DNA of 56,938 nucleotides, from positions 1 to 56,938 of the forward strand of contig JAKQIZ010000042.1 in the NCBI GenBank assembly GCA_029561465.1, given 5' to 3'. The DNA comes from Deltaproteobacteria bacterium. GTDB taxonomy: Bacteria > Desulfobacterota > Syntrophia > Syntrophales > UBA8958. A program made the position numbers and the translations under genes. The notes under the pieces were generated by a model that was not told the origin of the DNA, made no database searches, and saw only the letters and a list, made by a program, of their open reading frames with translations. Shown one piece after another: positions 24,767 to 34,164 of this stretch (position 1 is the first letter of the stretch; every line of letters starts with the position of its first letter).

Positions 24767-27700
24767 CGGAAGTCCGCAACGGTTATCTGTTCGAGGTGAG
24801 CTGGGAGGTCTGCAACAAGGTGGGCGGCATCTACACCGTAATCGCCAGCAAGCTGCGGGAGGCGTTGAAGGTCTATGGGGACCGCTATATCCTTCTGGGA
24901 CCCGATTTGAAGACCAATGTGGATTTCGAGGAGACCGACGAGGACTGCTGGGCGAAGATACGGGAAGGGACGGCGATCAAGGATATCCCCTGTCGCTTCG
25001 GCCGCTGGAAAATATCCGGGGAGCCCAAGGCGATTCTGGTGAGCGCCGGCAAGAAATACGACAAAGACCAGCTTCTGTTTCGCCTCTGGGAGGCCTTCGG
25101 CGTCGATTCCATCGCCGGCGGCTGGGATTACGTGGAACCCGTCATGTTCAGCTTCGCCTGCGGGGAGGTGATCGAGACAATCTACAACCTTGCCGTCCGC
25201 CCCTACAATCTTGCCGCCGTCGCTCACTTTCACGAGTGGATGACCGGTGCCGGTCTGCTCTATCTGAAAAAGCGCGTACCCGAGGTGGGAACGGTGTTTA
25301 CGACCCATGCCACGATCCTCGGCCGTTCCCTTGCCGGTGCCGGGGTGGACATCTACGGGATGATGGAACATCTCGCCCCCCAGCGGGAGGCGAGTGCCCA
25401 CAACATTACCGCCAAATATTCCATGGAAGCAGTCACGGCCCGGGAGGCCGACTGCTTCACCACGGTGAGCGAGATTACCGCCGCCGAGGCGAAAAATTTC
25501 CTCTCCCGGACCCCCGATGTGATCACCCCCAATGCCCTGGACATGGAGAACATTCCCGACTACGCCCTTTCCCGGGCGCCCGCGGAACGTTCCCGGGAGA
25601 AACTCCTTGCCGCGGCGGCCCGGTTTCTCCGCCGGGAGCTCCCCAGGGAAACAAGGATCCTCATCATTTCCGGGCGCTACGAGTATCACAACAAGGGGAT
25701 CGACATCTTCCTCGAGGCGTTGGGACGTCTGGAGAAGGAGGGCCGCGGTGGTCCCGGCGTGCTGGCCCTCCTGTTCGTCCTGGGGGGCTATACGGACCTG
25801 ATTCCTGCCCTGCGGGACGATACGGGACGCTCTGAAACGGGCAAGTCGCCCCTCGTGACCCACCGCCTTCACAATGAAGGAGCGGATCCCATCCTGCAGG
25901 CCTGCAACCGTCTGGGGTTGACGAACCAGCCGGGGGGAAAGGTACAGGTCATCTTCAATCCCGCTTACCTAAACGGTCATGACGGCCTCATCAACATGTC
26001 CTATTATGAAGCCCTGTCCGGTTGCGACCTGGGAGTGTTCCCTTCCTACTATGAGCCCTGGGGCTACACCCCCCTGGAAAGCGTCGCCTATGGGGTTCCC
26101 ACCGTCACCACGGACCAGGCGGGTTTCGGCCTCTGGTGCGAACGGACCTGTGAGGAGAACGGAGGGGTGATGCTGTTGAGGCGGCGCGGCCGTCCGCGCC
26201 CGTCCATCGAGGATCATCTCTTCCGGATCGTCGGCGATTTTCTGGACTGGACGCCCGAGGAGATGGCGGCCCACCGCCGGAGCGCCCGCGAGGTTGCCCT
26301 GCGGGCCAATTGGCGCGATTTTTTTGATTATTATTTGCAGGCTTACGACCGGGCGGGAAGCCGCGCCCTAAACCGGGCGGAACAGGCGGCCGCAAAGGCG
26401 GAGCGGGCGGAAGTCCGGCATGTTTATGCCGGCGCCGTTTCCGCCCAGCCCCACTTCCGTTCCTTCACCGCCGTGGCGAATCTCCCTGAGCAGATCATCC
26501 GCCTCCGGGAGCTGGCCTACAATCTCTGGTGGACCTGGAACCCACGGGCTTTGGATCTTTTTGCCACCCTCGATTTGAAGCTCTGGGCGGAGATGGGCAA
26601 CAACCCCGTGCGCATGCTGGAAACGGTTTCCCCGGACATCCTGCGGGAAGCGGCGGCCAACGCCAGCTACCTGAACCTGTATAATCGGATCATGCAGCAG
26701 TTCGACGAATACCTGGGGGAGAAGGGACCCCGGCGGCGCCTGCCCGCGACGGCGGGTCTCCGCTGGTCATCCCCGGTGGCCTATTTTTCCGCCGAATACG
26801 GGCTCCACGAATGCCTCCCCATCTATTCGGGGGGACTGGGGACCCTCTCGGGAGACCATCTCAAGACGGCGAGCGATCTAAATCTGCCTCTGGTGGCCGT
26901 GGGGCTCCTCTACAAGAACGGTTATTTCCGTCAGATGATCGACGAACAGGGCCGCCAGACGGAGGCATACCCGGAAAACGATTTCTCCAGCATGCCCGTC
27001 CGGATCGTCCAGGACGACAAGGGGAATGAGGTGCAGATCGCCATCGATCTGCCCGGACGGACCCTATTCGCCAATATCTGGGAGGTAAAGGTGGGCAAGG
27101 TGTCCCTCTATCTCCTGGACACAGATGTGCCGCGTAACACCCAGCAGGACCGGGCGATCACCGCCCGGCTATACAGCGCCGATCAAAAGATGCGGATCGA
27201 GCAGGAGATCCTCCTCGGGGTGGGAGGGGTGCGGCTCCTCAAAAAGCTGGGTATCCGGCCCCGGGTTTATCATATCAACGAGGGGCATTCGGCCTTTCTC
27301 ATCTTCGAACGGATCGAAACCCTCATGAAAGAAGAAGGTTTGACCTTCGAAGAGGCGGCGGAGGTGGTGCGGGCCAGCAGCGTCTTTACGACCCACACCC
27401 CCGTGGAAGCGGGCAACGAACGTTTTTCCCGGGAGATCATGGAGCATTACTTCTCCGGCTTCATCAAACGTTCGGGGCTCTCGTGGGTGCAGTTCTGGGA
27501 ACTGGGACGCCGGGACGGCGGGGAGGAGAAAAACTTCTTCATGAATATCCTCGCCTTCAAGATGACCATCCGCAGCAATGCCGTCAGCCTGGTCCACGGC
27601 CAGGTCTCCCGGCGCATGTGGCGGGATGTCTGGAAAGGATTCGACGATACGGACATACCCATCCGCCACATAACCAACGGCGTCCATGTCCTTTCCTATC

Positions 27701-29019
27701 TCGCCCCCCGGATGCGGAATCTCCTCGACGCCTACCTGGGCATGGACTGGGAAAAGATCCTAACCGACGCCGAGCGGTGGAGCCGCATCCAGGACATCCC
27801 CGACGCCCTCCTCTGGCGGGTGCGCTATGAACTGAAACAAAAGACCATCGACCTGATCCGGGAAGACATCTCCAAAGGGGGAGCCAAGTATGGCACGGCC
27901 CATGTCTGGCGGGAAGAACTCTTTTCCCGATTGAATCCCGGAGCGCTGATGATCGGCATTGCCCGGCGTTTCGCCCCTTACAAGCGGGCGGACATGATCC
28001 TCGCGGACCTGGATCGTCTGGACCGGATCGTTAACCATCCCCACCGGCCCGTCCATCTGGTGTTTGCCGGCAAGGCCCACCCCAACGACGGCGTCGGCAA
28101 GCATCTCGTGGAAAAGGTCGTGGGGATCTGCCGGGACGATCGCTTCCGGGGACGGATCTTCTTCCTGGAGAATTACGACATCCGGGTCGCCCGCCATCTG
28201 GTCCAGGGCGTCGATCTGTGGCTCAACAACCCCCGTCGCCCACTTGAGGCCAGCGGGACCAGCGGGATGAAGGTGGTGATCAACGGTGTCCTCAATATGA
28301 GCGTTTCCGACGGCTGGTGGGTGGAGGGATACAACGGCGCCAACGGCTGGACGATCGGACCCGTGCTGAAAGGCTATGAGGACCCCCCCGCCGATGCCGA
28401 TGCGGAGGACGGCCAGTCCCTGTACAATATCCTGGAAAACATGGTGATACCGGCATTTTACGACCGAGATGCCGCGGGTGTTCCGGTCAAATGGCTGGCG
28501 ACGGTCAAGCAGTCCATGCAATCTCTGGCCCCCCAATTCAATACCGACCGGATGCTCCAGGAGTATCTCCGGAACATGTACGGTCCGGCGGCCCGACGGG
28601 AGTGCGAACTCGCCGCCGATGGATACGACCTGGCTCGGCGGCTGGCCGATTGGAAAGGGAAGCTCCCCATGCGTTTTTCCTCCCTCAAGCTCATTGATGT
28701 TAGCGTTGAGGGGATTCATGGCGATACGGTCATGGTGGATCAGCCCCTGAAGATCAGCGCCCGGATCGATCCCGGCAAGCTCGCGCCGGAAGAGATCCTG
28801 GTGGAGATCATGATCGGCCGCCGGAATGGCCATGATTTTGTCCGGCCGCCGGAATGCGTCCCCCTGGAAATTGCCGGAAGATCTCCGGAAGGGATCCTCA
28901 CCTTCTCCACGGAGTATTTCGTTCGGGAGAACGGCCTGTACAATTACGGTGTCCGGGTTATCCCCCGGCACGAGCACCTGGCCTCGAAACTGGAGACGGG
29001 GCTGATTCTCTGGGGATAG
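24763..29019 (+). CDS. Fused GT3-type glycogen synthase and GT35-type alpha-glucan phosphorylase
   Basis: 1418-aa ORF. N-terminus FEVSWEVCNKVGGIYTVIASKL...VFPSYYEPWGYTPLESVAYGVPTVTTDQAGFG; C-terminal half VAYFSAEYGLHECLPIYSGGLGTLSGDHLKTASDLNLPLVAVGLLYKNGYF...RRPLEASGTSGMKVVINGVLNMSVSDGWW. Confidence 0.93.
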   Translation: MTEVRNGYLFEVSWEVCNKVGGIYTVIASKLREALKVYGDRYILLGPDLKTNVDFEETDEDCWAKIREGTAIKDIPCRFGRWKISGEPKAILVSAGKKYDKDQLLFRLWEAFGVDSIAGGWDYVEPVMFSFACGEVIETIYNLAVRPYNLAAVAHFHEWMTGAGLLYLKKRVPEVGTVFTTHATILGRSLAGAGVDIYGMMEHLAPQREASAHNITAKYSMEAVTAREADCFTTVSEITAAEAKNFLSRTPDVITPNALDMENIPDYALSRAPAERSREKLLAAAARFLRRELPRETRILIISGRYEYHNKGIDIFLEALGRLEKEGRGGPGVLALLFVLGGYTDLIPALRDDTGRSETGKSPLVTHRLHNEGADPILQACNRLGLTNQPGGKVQVIFNPAYLNGHDGLINMSYYEALSGCDLGVFPSYYEPWGYTPLESVAYGVPTVTTDQAGFGLWCERTCEENGGVMLLRRRGRPRPSIEDHLFRIVGDFLDWTPEEMAAHRRSAREVALRANWRDFFDYYLQAYDRAGSRALNRAEQAAAKAERAEVRHVYAGAVSAQPHFRSFTAVANLPEQIIRLRELAYNLWWTWNPRALDLFATLDLKLWAEMGNNPVRMLETVSPDILREAAANASYLNLYNRIMQQFDEYLGEKGPRRRLPATAGLRWSSPVAYFSAEYGLHECLPIYSGGLGTLSGDHLKTASDLNLPLVAVGLLYKNGYFRQMIDEQGRQTEAYPENDFSSMPVRIVQDDKGNEVQIAIDLPGRTLFANIWEVKVGKVSLYLLDTDVPRNTQQDRAITARLYSADQKMRIEQEILLGVGGVRLLKKLGIRPRVYHINEGHSAFLIFERIETLMKEEGLTFEEAAEVVRASSVFTTHTPVEAGNERFSREIMEHYFSGFIKRSGLSWVQFWELGRRDGGEEKNFFMNILAFKMTIRSNAVSLVHGQVSRRMWRDVWKGFDDTDIPIRHITNGVHVLSYLAPRMRNLLDAYLGMDWEKILTDAERWSRIQDIPDALLWRVRYELKQKTIDLIREDISKGGAKYGTAHVWREELFSRLNPGALMIGIARRFAPYKRADMILADLDRLDRIVNHPHRPVHLVFAGKAHPNDGVGKHLVEKVVGICRDDRFRGRIFFLENYDIRVARHLVQGVDLWLNNPRRPLEASGTSGMKVVINGVLNMSVSDGWWVEGYNGANGWTIGPVLKGYEDPPADADAEDGQSLYNILENMVIPAFYDRDAAGVPVKWLATVKQSMQSLAPQFNTDRMLQEYLRNMYGPAARRECELAADGYDLARRLADWKGKLPMRFSSLKLIDVSVEGIHGDTVMVDQPLKISARIDPGKLAPEEILVEIMIGRRNGHDFVRPPECVPLEIAGRSPEGILTFSTEYFVRENGLYNYGVRVIPRHEHLASKLETGLILWG

Positions 29020-29161
29020 CCGCGACTCGGTGAGATGGCGGGTGAAGTTGCCTCGTATGGACTTTTTTGTGCTGTCGTCATTATGGTTCTTTGATCTTTT
29101 CGGGGCTGCTGGCGGAGTGAGGCGGACGACGGCGAGATCTTGGAAAGGGGGTTAGCAAGGC

Positions 29162-31264
29162 ATGAGCAAAGGGGTGTTTATCGCCTCCGTCGAGCCGAGG
29201 AGTGGCAAGTCCCTGTTCGTTTTAGGGATGATGAACGCCATCGTGAACCAACGGGGGTGTGTCGGCTATTTCAAGCCCGTCATCGAAACCGATGGCCGGG
29301 GCGCAAAGGACGCGCATGTCGAGATGATTCGGAAGCATTTCGATCTGCCCTTCGAGTACGAGGCCCTTTTCGGGTTCCGGCGCCATGAGATCGCGGCCCT
29401 CCTCACCCGCGGGGAAGATTACCATGTCGTGGCCACCCTGCTGGACAAGTACAAGCAGATCGAGGACGCCTGCGATTATACTATTGTGGAAGGAACTGAT
29501 TTTCTTGGTAAGAACACCTTTTTTGAATTTGACGCCAACGTGGCCCTCCCGAAAAATCTGGGCATTCCGGCGATCATCGTCGTTTCCGGGGAGGACAAGA
29601 CGCCGGATGAGATAAAGGGAGGCGTCCTTGGCGCCTATGGGGGATACCGGGAAGGGGACGTGGAGGTCCTGGCCGTGGCGGTCAACAAGGTGCATTCAGA
29701 CGCCGTTCCCCTGATCGAGCCCCTGTTGCGGCCCATGCTGTCGGCGGAAACGGTGCTGGCGGTTATCCCGGAGAATCCCAAGTTGAAGAATCCCACCTTT
29801 CGCGAGGTGAGCGCCGCCCTGGGCGCCCGAACCCTCTTCGGCCGCCATCGTCATGAGAACCGGGTCGATCATACCGTCGTCGGGGCGATGCTCATCTCCA
29901 ATTTCCTGAATCATCTTCAGGACAACACCCTCATCGTCACCCCGGGGGACCGGGCGGACATCATCGTCGGGGCCCTCCAGGCCAACATCTCCCGGAACTA
30001 TCCTCGCCTGGCCGGGATCATCCTTACCGGTGCTCTGGACATGGACCCCGCCATCGTGAAGCTCATCGAAGGCCTGCAAACCGTGGCGCCCATCAGCGCC
30101 GTAACCACGGGGACCTACGAAACGGCCAACCGGGTCGGAGCGGTGCATTCCCGGATCTATGCCGGCAATGCCCGGAAGATCGCTCTGGCCATGGATGAGT
30201 TTGACCGGTACATGGACATGGAGAAACTGGGGGAAAAGATGGCGACCTTCAAGAAGGCAGGCGTCACCCCCTACATGTTCAAGTACGGGATCGTGAAGCG
30301 CGCCAAGGGCAGGCGGCGGCATATCGTCCTGCCGGAGGGGGATGACGACCGTATTCTCACTGCCGCGTCCCGCCTCGTCGAACAGGAGGTGGTGGACCTG
30401 ACCATCCTTGGTGTCAGGGAAAACGTCCTCACGGCGGGAAAGCGCCTCGGCGTCAATCTGGAATGGGAGGAAATCCGCATTGTCGATCCCGTCCGGTCGG
30501 AATATTATCAGGATTACGCCGCCACCCTCCAGGAGCTGCGTAAGGAGAAGAACGTTACCATCGAGATGGCCCGGGACCTCATGACCGACGTGTCCTACTT
30601 CGGCACGATGATGGTTTACAAAGGACACGCCGACGGCATGGTTTCCGGGGCCGGCCATACGACCCAGCACACCATCCGGCCGGCCCTGCAATTCGTGAAG
30701 ACCAGACCGGGTGTTTCCGTGGTTTCTTCGGTCTTCTTCATGTGCCTTCCCGACCGGGTGTCCGTCTTCGGAGACTGCGCGGTGAATCCCGATCCCACGG
30801 CGGAAGAGCTTGCGGAGATCGCCATCTGCTCGGCGGAAAGCGCGGCGATGTTCGGCATCGAACCGCGGATCGCCATGCTCTCCTACTCCTCCGGGACCTC
30901 CGGGCAGGGGGCGGACGTGGAGAAGGTCCGCCGGGCCACGGAGATCGTCCGGGCGCGGCGGCCGGAGCTGAAGATCGCCGGCCCCATCCAGTACGACGCC
31001 GCCGTGGATCCCGCCGTGGGCAAGCAGAAGATGCCCGATTCCGACGTGGCGGGCCAGGCCAGCGTCCTGATCTTTCCCGATCTGAACACGGGGAACAACA
31101 CCTACAAGGCCGTCCAGCGGGAAACCGGCGCCGTGGCCATCGGCCCCATCCTCCAGGGTCTGAACAAGCCCGTCAACGACCTGAGCCGGGGCTGCACGGT
31201 GGAGGACATCTTCAACACCGTGGTGATCACCGCCATCCAGAGCCAGGAGGGGATGACGGATTGA
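29162..31264 (+). CDS. pta: Phosphate acetyltransferase with N-terminal BioD/DRTGG-like regulatory region
   Basis: MSKGVFIASVEPRSGKSLFVLGMM... and C-terminal VLPEGDDDRILTAASRL..., PDRVSVFGDCAVNPDPTAEELAEIAICSAESA, MLSYSSGTSGQG, FPDLNTGNNTYKAVQRETGAVAIGPILQGLNKPVNDLSRGCTVEDI. Confidence 0.95.
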   Translation: MSKGVFIASVEPRSGKSLFVLGMMNAIVNQRGCVGYFKPVIETDGRGAKDAHVEMIRKHFDLPFEYEALFGFRRHEIAALLTRGEDYHVVATLLDKYKQIEDACDYTIVEGTDFLGKNTFFEFDANVALPKNLGIPAIIVVSGEDKTPDEIKGGVLGAYGGYREGDVEVLAVAVNKVHSDAVPLIEPLLRPMLSAETVLAVIPENPKLKNPTFREVSAALGARTLFGRHRHENRVDHTVVGAMLISNFLNHLQDNTLIVTPGDRADIIVGALQANISRNYPRLAGIILTGALDMDPAIVKLIEGLQTVAPISAVTTGTYETANRVGAVHSRIYAGNARKIALAMDEFDRYMDMEKLGEKMATFKKAGVTPYMFKYGIVKRAKGRRRHIVLPEGDDDRILTAASRLVEQEVVDLTILGVRENVLTAGKRLGVNLEWEEIRIVDPVRSEYYQDYAATLQELRKEKNVTIEMARDLMTDVSYFGTMMVYKGHADGMVSGAGHTTQHTIRPALQFVKTRPGVSVVSSVFFMCLPDRVSVFGDCAVNPDPTAEELAEIAICSAESAAMFGIEPRIAMLSYSSGTSGQGADVEKVRRATEIVRARRPELKIAGPIQYDAAVDPAVGKQKMPDSDVAGQASVLIFPDLNTGNNTYKAVQRETGAVAIGPILQGLNKPVNDLSRGCTVEDIFNTVVITAIQSQEGMTD

Positions 31265-31357
31265 CTCCGCCCGCTGGCGACTCGTCAGGGGCGCTTCCCG
31301 ATCCTGCCCCTGCCGATTTGTCGGGAGTGTTTACGGAGCTTGTCCCGGCCCGCTTTG

Positions 31358-32149
31358 TCAGGAGCGCTTCCGGATATTTCCCGCGGCGGCGATCACCACC
31401 ACTTCTTCGGGAATGTCCCGGCCGGCGGCGGCCATTCCTTTTTTAACGATCATGGGCAGGCCCGAACAGCACGGAACCTCCATTACGGCCATGGTGACGC
31501 TCCGGATGTCCGCGGTGCGGAAGATGTCGGCGAACTTCTCCGTATAACCCTGGACGTCATCGAATTTCGGACACCCCATCAGCACCACCTTTCCCTTCAT
31601 CAGATCGCGGTGGAGGGTCGGCATGGCCACGGCGGTGCAGTCCGCAAGGACCAGGAGATCGGCCCCTTTCAGGAAGGGGGCGTGCGGAGGGACGAGCCGG
31701 ATCTTTACCGGCCAGTGGGTGAGGGACGACTCCCCGCGCCACGCCCGTGGCTCCCCGTCCCCTCCGCCTTCCTCCTTCCGCCCCGGGCCTTGTCCCGCGG
31801 AGATCTCCCGGGGCCGGTTTGCCTCCGTGCAGGAGACGCCAGGCCCGAGGATCTGGATAAAGGTGGAGGGGCAGCCGCAGGGCAGTGTGTCGGCGGCCCC
31901 GGCCTCCGGATGACGCCGCGCGACGGCCTCTTCATCGAAAGGCGCCGCTTCCCGCTCGATGAGGCGCAACGCCCCGGTGGGGCAGTCTCCGATACAGGCC
32001 CCCAGGCCGTCGCAGTAGCTCTCCGCCACGACCCGGGCCTTCCCGTCGATGATCTGCAGCGCCCCCTCCGCGCATCCGGGGACACAGTTCCCGCATCCGT
32101 CGCAGAGCTCCTCGTCGATTTGGATTATCTTGCGCAAAATCTTCGTCAC
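31358..32149 (-). CDS. 4Fe-4S ferredoxin-type protein
   Basis: DEELCDGCGNCVPGCAEGALQIIDGKARVVAESYCDGLGACIGDCPTGALRLIEREA. Confidence 0.92.
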   Translation of the reverse strand: MTKILRKIIQIDEELCDGCGNCVPGCAEGALQIIDGKARVVAESYCDGLGACIGDCPTGALRLIEREAAPFDEEAVARRHPEAGAADTLPCGCPSTFIQILGPGVSCTEANRPREISAGQGPGRKEEGGGDGEPRAWRGESSLTHWPVKIRLVPPHAPFLKGADLLVLADCTAVAMPTLHRDLMKGKVVLMGCPKFDDVQGYTEKFADIFRTADIRSVTMAVMEVPCCSGLPMIVKKGMAAAGRDIPEEVVVIAAAGNIRKRS

Positions 32150-32278
32150 GTCACCGCTCCTCCCTTGTTTTTTTCGGTCTGTCCTCTTTCCGGCCCGATA
32201 TAAAGCAGGCGCACCAGCGGGGGAAAAGATGGATTCATGTACCGTAAAGGGTCATATAGCAGATAAAACAAGTATGAC

Positions 32279-32294
32279 CTTGACTTATGTCAAG
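32279..32294. promoter_or_regulatory. Perfect palindrome CTTGAC-TTAT-GTCAAG, putative Crp/Fnr-family operator
   Basis: 6-bp inverted arms with 4-bp spacer, 34 bp upstream of the Crp/Fnr ATG and in the divergent intergenic region with the ferredoxin gene. Resembles TTGAT-N4-ATCAA-type sites. Confidence 0.55.
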
Positions 32295-32327
32295 ACCCGG
32301 ATATATTTTTGCGCCAGGGATGAGAAA

Positions 32328-33017
32328 ATGGAAGATGCACGTAAGGCATTGTCAGCAAGCCAGCTTTTCGGAGGGCTGCCGGAAGCGGACCTCGCAGCGA
32401 TTGAAAAGATAGCGGCAGTCAAACACTTCGACAAAGGGGAGATCATCTTCTTTGAAGGAGACGAGGGGGTCGGTTTCTATCTCGTTGCCCTGGGCCGCGT
32501 GAGCGTGTTCAAGCTCGCGCCCGACGGCCGGGAGCAGACCCTCCATCTCGTGAAGGAGGGGGACGCTATCGGCGCCGTGCCCGTCTTCTCCGGAAAATCC
32601 TTTCCCGCCAACGCCCGGGCGCTCACACAATGCCGGCTCATCTTTATCCCCCGGGAGAAGTTCATACAACTGATCGCGGACAAGCCGTTGCTCACGATGA
32701 ATCTTCTTGCCCTCCTGGCCACGCGGCTCCGGGAGTTCACCATCCAGGTGGAGAATCTCTCCCTGAAGGAAATCCCGAGCCGCCTGGCGGCCTATCTGCT
32801 GTATCTGTCCCGGGAACAGGGGGGGAGCGATCTGATCGGCCTGAGCGTTACCAAAGGGCAGCTCGCAAGCCTCCTGGGGGCGGGGCCGGAATCCCTGTCC
32901 CGGGCCCTGGGCAGCCTGAAGGCCAGGGGACTGGTGGCGGAGGATGGGGAGGGGATCCGGCTGATCAATCGCACCTTGCTGACGGAGCTTGCGGAAAGCG
33001 GCCGGGACTTCCGGTAA
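32328..33017 (+). CDS. Crp/Fnr family transcriptional regulator
   Basis: Cyclic-nucleotide-binding-like fold (DKGEIIFFEGDEGVGFYLVALGRVSVFKLAPDGREQTLHLVKEGDAIG) and C-terminal HTH (SVTKGQLASLLGAGPESLSRALGSLKARGLV). Confidence 0.93.
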   Translation: MEDARKALSASQLFGGLPEADLAAIEKIAAVKHFDKGEIIFFEGDEGVGFYLVALGRVSVFKLAPDGREQTLHLVKEGDAIGAVPVFSGKSFPANARALTQCRLIFIPREKFIQLIADKPLLTMNLLALLATRLREFTIQVENLSLKEIPSRLAAYLLYLSREQGGSDLIGLSVTKGQLASLLGAGPESLSRALGSLKARGLVAEDGEGIRLINRTLLTELAESGRDFR

Positions 33018-33209
33018 AACCGCCGGGCGGCGGGCGCAGTACGAGTTACGCCTTGGCAACGCCCTGATCCACTATCCCATTTGCCGGCAGGAACTCTCGT
33101 AAGCGAATATCTTCTGATTCGGCACTGAAGCAAATAGAGGACTTGCTACGAGCCCTGAAAGACCGCGGACAGGATTTACTTGAAGAATTCTTTGTTGAGG
33201 AGAGGTGAA

Positions 33210-34164
33210 ATGGCCAAGGATAATAACAACGGCGCGAATCTCGGCTTCGAATCCGACCTCTGGCGCGCCGCCGACGTCCTCCGCTCCAACATGGACGCGG
33301 CGGAGTACAAGCATGTCGTGCTCGGTCTGATCTTTCTCAAATATATCTCAGACGCATTCGAAGAGCAGCACGCCAGGCTCGAAGCGGACAGCGCCCAGGG
33401 CGCGGATCCCGAAGATCCCGACGAGTACCGGGCCGTCAACATCTTCTGGGTGCCCAAAGAGGCGCGCTGGTCCAGGCTCAAATCCGAAGCCAGGCAGCCG
33501 ACCATCGGCAAGGTCATCGACGACGCCATGCTCGCCATCGAGCGCGACAACCCGTCGCTCAAGGGCGTGCTGCCCAAGGACTACGCCCACCCGCGCCTCG
33601 ACAAGCAGCGGCTCGGAGCTCATCGACATGGTGGGCAACATCGGCCTGGGAGACAAGGTCAACCGCTCCAAAGATATTCTCGGCCGGGTCTATGAGTACT
33701 TCCTCTCCCAGTTCGCCAGCGCTGAGGGCAAGAAGGGCGGTCAGTTCTATACGCCCCGCTGCGTGGTCCGGGTGCTGGTCGAGATGCTGGCCCCTTACAA
33801 GGGCCGCGTCTATGACCCCTGTTGCGGCTCCGGCGGCATGTTCGTCCAGTCGGTGGAATTCGTGAAGGCCCACGCCACCGGCAATGGGAATGGAGGAAAA
33901 ACAAAGGCTGATGTCAGCATCTTCGGCCAGGAATCGAACCACACCACCTGGCGACTGGCCAAGATGAATCTCGCCATCCGGCATCACAACCACATCCTCA
34001 CGCCCGGTCGCTATGTCGGCGCAGCCGAGGTCGAAGACGACGGCGAACCCTTCGAAGAGAAGATGGCCAGACTGACGACCGCCTTGCGGGAGCAGACTGG
34101 GAAGGCTGAAAAACTAGACCGGATCATCTGGGCCAATCTGGAGGACGTCGGCTATGGGGGATAA
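33210..34164 (+). pseudogene. hsdM: Type I restriction-modification methyltransferase subunit HsdM, frameshifted and internally deleted
   Basis: [41 protein letters not shown] (frame 1), then [75 protein letters not shown] (frame 2). The NPPF segment is absent; AIR joins [28 protein letters not shown]. Confidence 0.92.

Noticed and set aside
33018-33206. Small reading frame upstream of hsdM ending ...[27 protein letters not shown]
   Set aside because: Protein-like tail, possibly a remnant of another gene, but too short and without a start codon to assign.
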